Source of the DNA: Paracoccaceae bacterium
Lineage (GTDB): Bacteria > Pseudomonadota > Alphaproteobacteria > Rhodobacterales > Rhodobacteraceae
Assembly: GCA_021775315.1 (NCBI GenBank)
Contig: JAJFIC010000059.1
Coordinates: 1 to 58,377 of the forward strand
DNA length: 58,377 bases
Direction: 5' to 3'
Part shown: positions 54,764 through 58,377 of the stretch, piece by piece
Layout: every line of letters starts with the position of its first letter
Numbering within the stretch: the stretch's first letter is position 1
Translations under genes and position numbers: made by a program
Notes under the pieces: generated by a model
Databases searched by the model: none
The model's input: the letters and a program-made list of their open reading frames with translations, nothing else
Told to the model about the DNA's origin: nothing

Positions 54764-55459
54764 TCAGAACCTTTCGACCCAAGGGCGAATGGTGATTTCA
54801 TCGCTCCAGGCGCTGCGGTGTTGGCGGATCAGGTCCAGATAAGTTTGCGCCACCGCATCCGGGTCCAGCATCGAATCAGGTTTGTCGGCCGGTTCTTCCC
54901 GTCCCGGATTGCGAATGCCGCCGTCAATATTGACCCACGCCACATGCACGCCTTTGGGGTGCAGTTCGCGTGCCATGGATTGGGCCAATCCGCGCTGGGC
55001 GAACTTGCCCATGGCAAAAGCGGCTGATTGCGGAAATCCCTTTACCCCGGCCGAGGCCCCGGTCAGCAGGATGGTGCCACGCGTACCATTTTGTGCGTCC
55101 TGCGGCAGCATCCGCGCCGCCGCTTGCTGGGCCACAAGGAACGAACCAAAGGCCGTGACCTCCAGCGCATTTCGCACAGCCTCCGGGTCCAGTTCGGCAA
55201 TCGGGCCGCGAACCCGCGCCGATGGGTTGCACACAACCACGTCCATCCGCCCCTCAATCGCTGCGAATAAATCCGCAACCTGTGCTGGTTCCTTGGCATC
55301 GCAGCGGTGCAAAACCGCGCCGGTTTCCGCCGACAATTCTGACAGCTTGTCGATATCACGCGCCGCGAGGTGCATTTGATACCCGTTGGCAGTCAACAAC
55401 CGGGTTAACGAGGCTGAGTTTCCCGACCCGGCCCCGACGATCAAAGCTGTCTTTTGCAT
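54764..55459 (-). CDS. Short-chain dehydrogenase/reductase
   Basis: A 231-residue SDR: nucleotide loop LIVGAGSGNSASLTRLL, then DVVVCNPSA (NAG-like), and GASAGVKGFPQSAAFAMGKF where the usual catalytic Tyr is Phe (AFAMGK for YxxxK). It may therefore not be a classical oxidoreductase. It is first of an operon with hyi. Confidence 0.85.
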   Translation of the reverse strand: MQKTALIVGAGSGNSASLTRLLTANGYQMHLAARDIDKLSELSAETGAVLHRCDAKEPAQVADLFAAIEGRMDVVVCNPSARVRGPIAELDPEAVRNALEVTAFGSFLVAQQAAARMLPQDAQNGTRGTILLTGASAGVKGFPQSAAFAMGKFAQRGLAQSMARELHPKGVHVAWVNIDGGIRNPGREEPADKPDSMLDPDAVAQTYLDLIRQHRSAWSDEITIRPWVERF

Positions 55460-55474
55460 GTCAATCGCTCCGTT

Positions 55475-56074
55475 TTATTCGAGTTCAGCAGACGGGATGA
55501 CCGGGAAAAACTGGCCATTCGACCAAATACCGAACCAGTCCACACCCTTGTGCGCGCGATGCACGCCCAGATCGACTAGCCGGTAAAAGCTTTTGCGGTC
55601 GATCAGCGCCTCAAGATTTGCCCGGATCAGGACATAGGGCGACGGCTCGCCGGTTTCAGGGTCGCGCTCCACACGGATCGGATGATCCGGCCCGGCGGTC
55701 GCAACATCGTCGACCTGAGTCGTAAAGGTGATTTTTTGCGCCTCGCCCGTGCCATCCGCGTCAAAATCAATCGCAACGAACGGGGCGTCATCAACGGTGA
55801 TGCCGACTTTTTCAACGGGCGTGACAAGGAAATAATCGTCGCCATCTTTGCGGATGATGGATGAGAACAACTTGACCAGCGGTTTTCGCCCGATCGGCGT
55901 ACCCAGATAGAACCATGTGCCATCCCGCGCGATCCGCATGTCCAGATCACCGCAAAACTCAGGGTTCCACAAATGCACCGGGGCGGGCCCCTTTTTTGCA
56001 GCTATTTTTGCCGCATTTGCCAGGCTGTCCGCACTTGGCTTCACGATCTTTTGTGACTTCGTTGGATTTGCCAT
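55475..56074 (-). CDS. DUF1285 family protein
   Basis: A 199-residue cytosolic protein with the DUF1285 signature: VHLWNPEFCGDLDMRIARDG, TWFYLGTPIGRKPLVKLFSS and VGITVDDAPFVAIDFD. Role unknown. Divergent from moxR. Confidence 0.9.
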   Translation of the reverse strand: MANPTKSQKIVKPSADSLANAAKIAAKKGPAPVHLWNPEFCGDLDMRIARDGTWFYLGTPIGRKPLVKLFSSIIRKDGDDYFLVTPVEKVGITVDDAPFVAIDFDADGTGEAQKITFTTQVDDVATAGPDHPIRVERDPETGEPSPYVLIRANLEALIDRKSFYRLVDLGVHRAHKGVDWFGIWSNGQFFPVIPSAELE

Positions 56075-56164
56075 TTGTTTAACTTGCGTTAGTTCGGTTT
56101 AATAAGCGGCGACAGCGCCCGCGTGGCGCATTTACGAACCTAAACAGAAACCGAGGCGATTGTC

Positions 56165-57175
56165 ATGGCGGATAGTAACGAAAATCTGGTGGCCGAGATT
56201 GAAGCACTTGGCGAAAAGCTGACCGCGGCCAAGGCCAGCATCGGCCAAAGGATCATCGGTCAGGAAACTGTCGTCGATCTGGCACTGACCACATTGTTGT
56301 CCGGTGGGCATGGATTGTTGGTGGGCGTGCCCGGTCTGGCGAAAACGCTGCTGGTGGAAACGCTGGGCGTGGTGATGGGCCTGTCAACCAATCGGGTGCA
56401 GTTCACGCCGGATCTGATGCCGGGCGATATTCTGGGTTCAGAAGTTCTGGAAACCGCCAGCGATGGGTCGCGCGCCTTCCGGTTCATCGAAGGCCCGATT
56501 TTCTGCCAGTTGTTAATGGCAGACGAGATTAACCGGGCCAGCCCACGCACCCAATCGGCCTTGTTACAGGCCATGCAGGAACGCGAAGTGACAATTGCGG
56601 GCAAGGAACGGCCTTTGGATGATCCGTTTCACGTTTTAGCCACACAAAACCCGATTGAACAAGAAGGCACATATCCGCTGCCCGAGGCACAGTTGGATCG
56701 GTTCCTGCTGCAAATCAACGTGGATTATCCCGACCGGGAAACAGAACGCGATATCCTGCTGGCGACGACCGGCGCAGTTCAATCCGTATCGACCGAGGTG
56801 TTTAGCGCCCCGGAACTGGTCAAAGCGCAGGAAATCGTGCGTCGGATGCCCGTTGGTGACAGCGTGGTTGACCTGATCCTTGATCTTGTTCGCGCCGGAC
56901 GGCCCGATCAGACCGACGCGCCGGACCATGTGCGCGAATATGTCAGTTGGGGGCCCGGTCCCCGCGCGGCACAAGCCTTGATGCTATCGGTCCGCGCGCG
57001 GGCGCTTTTGCAAGGGCGTCTGGCCCCGTCATCCGAGGATGTCGAGGCCTTGGCCGGCCCTGTTTTGATTCACCGCATGGCGCTTGGCTTTGCGGCGCGC
57101 GCGCAGGGCGTCAGCCTTGAAGGTGTGATCGCGGAAATGCTGGCGCATGTCCTGAAGGTCGAGGCGGCGGCTTGA
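56165..57175 (+). CDS. MoxR-type AAA+ ATPase
   Basis: A 336-residue MoxR ATPase: Walker A LLVGVPGLAKTLLVETLG, Walker B LLMADEINRASPRTQSALLQ, sensor LATQNPIEQEGTYPLPEAQL. MoxR proteins act as chaperones for VWA-domain partners, encoded next here. GAGG precedes the ATG. Confidence 0.94.
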   Translation: MADSNENLVAEIEALGEKLTAAKASIGQRIIGQETVVDLALTTLLSGGHGLLVGVPGLAKTLLVETLGVVMGLSTNRVQFTPDLMPGDILGSEVLETASDGSRAFRFIEGPIFCQLLMADEINRASPRTQSALLQAMQEREVTIAGKERPLDDPFHVLATQNPIEQEGTYPLPEAQLDRFLLQINVDYPDRETERDILLATTGAVQSVSTEVFSAPELVKAQEIVRRMPVGDSVVDLILDLVRAGRPDQTDAPDHVREYVSWGPGPRAAQALMLSVRARALLQGRLAPSSEDVEALAGPVLIHRMALGFAARAQGVSLEGVIAEMLAHVLKVEAAA

Positions 57176-58059
57176 ACGGATCAGCGCCACAAATCCCAAC
57201 CATGCGGCAATCAGCGCAGGAACATGCGGCCCTGTTGCCGCCCCTTCTGGCTGAGGCACGGCATCTGGCGGCCTCGGTCGTGATGGGCACGCATGGTCGA
57301 CGACAAGCAGGTGCTGGCGAGGAATTCTGGCAGTTTCGCAGCGCAGTCGCTGGTGATCCGTGGCGCAGCATCGACTGGCGACGTTCGGCCAGATCAGATG
57401 CGCATTACATCCGTCAACAGGAATGGCAGGCGGCGCAGTCCGTGCTGTTCTGGATAGACGGCGCGCAATCCATGAGCTTTACCGGGGATGCGAAACGCCA
57501 AACCAAAGCTGCGCGGGCAAATCTGTTGGGGTTGGCGATCATTATACTGTTGGCACGCGCGGGTGAACGCATTGGCCTGATGGAGGACCCCGATCCGCCG
57601 AAATCCGGTGAAACCCAAGTGGACCGTATCATCGCGCAACTTGGCGCGCGCGCGCAAAGCGCGGATTACGGATTGCCAGCCAAGCGGGTGTTTCCCAAGG
57701 GCAGTCGCGGGGTATTTCTGTCGGATTTTCTGGGCGATTGGGATGCGATCCGCGATGTGGTGATGAAATCCGCCGATCGTGGTGTCAGCGGTGCGGTGGT
57801 CCAAATACTCGATCCGGTGGAAGAATTGTTTCCCTTTGATGGCCGCACGGAATTTCAGTCGATGTCAGGCCTGATCCGGTTTGAAACGCTGCGCGCGCGT
57901 GGCTTGAAAGCGGCCTATCTGGACAAGCTGGCCGAACGCAAACAGGCCCTGGCTGACATCTCAAAAACCACTGGTTGGCAGTATTTGTGTCATCACACAA
58001 ACGACACTGCGCAACCGGCGCTGATGTGGCTGTACGCTGCCCTTGAAGAGGTGCGCTAG
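57172..58059 (+). CDS. DUF58 protein (VWA-like)
   Basis: A 295-residue DUF58 protein with GDPWRSIDWRRSARSD, the family motif, and VLFWIDGAQSMSF. TTG 57172 overlaps the moxR stop as TTGA; ATG 57202 is an alternative. Works with MoxR and the following membrane protein. Confidence 0.93.
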   Translation: MNGSAPQIPTMRQSAQEHAALLPPLLAEARHLAASVVMGTHGRRQAGAGEEFWQFRSAVAGDPWRSIDWRRSARSDAHYIRQQEWQAAQSVLFWIDGAQSMSFTGDAKRQTKAARANLLGLAIIILLARAGERIGLMEDPDPPKSGETQVDRIIAQLGARAQSADYGLPAKRVFPKGSRGVFLSDFLGDWDAIRDVVMKSADRGVSGAVVQILDPVEELFPFDGRTEFQSMSGLIRFETLRARGLKAAYLDKLAERKQALADISKTTGWQYLCHHTNDTAQPALMWLYAALEEVR

Positions 58060-58062
58060 CGG

Positions 58063-58377
58063 ATGCCGGGAATTGGCGCCATAGGATTTCTCGCACCCGG
58101 GCTGCTGCTGGCCTTGCTGGCCCTGCCGGTGTTGTGGTGGTTGCTGCGCGCGGTTCCGCCTGCTGCGATCAAGCGACGGTTTCCCGCCGTGACCCTGCTG
58201 TTGGGGCTGAAAGATCCCGAAAGTACGCCGGATAAAACACCTTGGTGGTTGTTGCTGCTCAGAATGTTGGCGCTGGCAGCAATGATCGTCGGTTTTGCAG
58301 GGCCGATCCTGAACCCGAAAGAGGCTCGCCTATCCTCAGGACCATTGCTGATCCTGAGCGATGCAAGTTGGGCCAGC
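58063..58377 (+). CDS. BatA/DUF4159-like membrane protein, N-terminal part (cut by window edge)
   Basis: An ATG at 58063 opens a frame that reaches the end of the window (105 codons). It reads MPGIGAIGFLAPGLLLALLA with a first helix, then WWLLLLRMLALAAMIVGFAG as a second helix, then GPLLILSDASWAS, the start of a VWA-like domain. This is the BatA-type double-membrane N-terminus that usually follows moxR-DUF58. Confidence 0.85.
   Translation, partial: MPGIGAIGFLAPGLLLALLALPVLWWLLRAVPPAAIKRRFPAVTLLLGLKDPESTPDKTPWWLLLLRMLALAAMIVGFAGPILNPKEARLSSGPLLILSDASWAS

Overview
The window reads as chromosomal DNA of a marine alphaproteobacterium of the order Rhodobacterales (Roseobacter type). The indications are the split ATP synthase Fo operon (atpI-B-E-F'-F), a MipZ-type division ATPase, a perfect CtrA-type box, an RTX protein with a Hint domain, a Branch-type glycosyltransferase with a long C-terminal extension, and reductive pyrimidine catabolism genes next to an ABC importer. 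This placement comes from gene content and protein flavour only; no rRNA gene is present to settle it.

Layout. 1-1664 is a decayed mobile-element edge: the 3' end of an IS3-family element, a tyrosine-recombinase fragment caught between two insertion sequences, and an IS256-family element whose transposase is broken by a short palindrome-bearing insertion. 1795-9415 is an accessory stretch with an unidentified small protein, rsgA, a pilin-like protein with a long Ala/Lys tail, a predicted secreted RTX-Hint protein behind a CtrA-type box, and mipZ. 9518-15519 is a translation cluster on the minus strand: ffh, a GNAT enzyme, chorismate mutase, rpsP, an EVE-domain protein, rimM, an NAD(P)-binding protein, trmD, rplS and rpmE. 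15709-19862 holds unlinked genes and an azoR-doxX pair divergent from a LysR regulator.

19953-33587 is a pyrimidine-degradation island: preT-preA (dihydropyrimidine dehydrogenase), a DMT exporter, two RutR-like TetR regulators, beta-ureidopropionase, dihydropyrimidinase and a four-gene ABC importer, closed by a strong terminator. Four palindromes related to the RutR consensus lie in front of preT, the first tetR and the tetR/hydrolase divergent promoter, so the locus looks like one regulon. A desaturase, a small lipoprotein and a tiny membrane protein sit inside it without an obvious role.

33702-38311 has a DUF3131 protein, an ArsR-type repressor with two operator-like palindromes, and the Fo operon with its terminator. 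38433-48026 holds a YVQP-repeat exported protein, a GntR regulator, an OmpA-like lipoprotein, DNA-repair genes (Ada-type methyltransferase, nth), a PfkB kinase, a sulfotransferase next to a Branch glycosyltransferase, and a HIT protein. 48143-58377 holds polA, a TauD-like oxygenase, DMT transport, hydroxypyruvate isomerase plus an SDR, and the start of a MoxR-DUF58-BatA-like operon that runs off the right edge.

The most unusual items are the RutR-box regulon with its passenger genes, the CtrA-box/membrane protein/RTX-Hint unit, the pilin-like Ala/Lys protein, the palindromic insertion in the IS256 transposase, and a three-hairpin leader in front of ffh. No complete novel defence or mobile system is visible.
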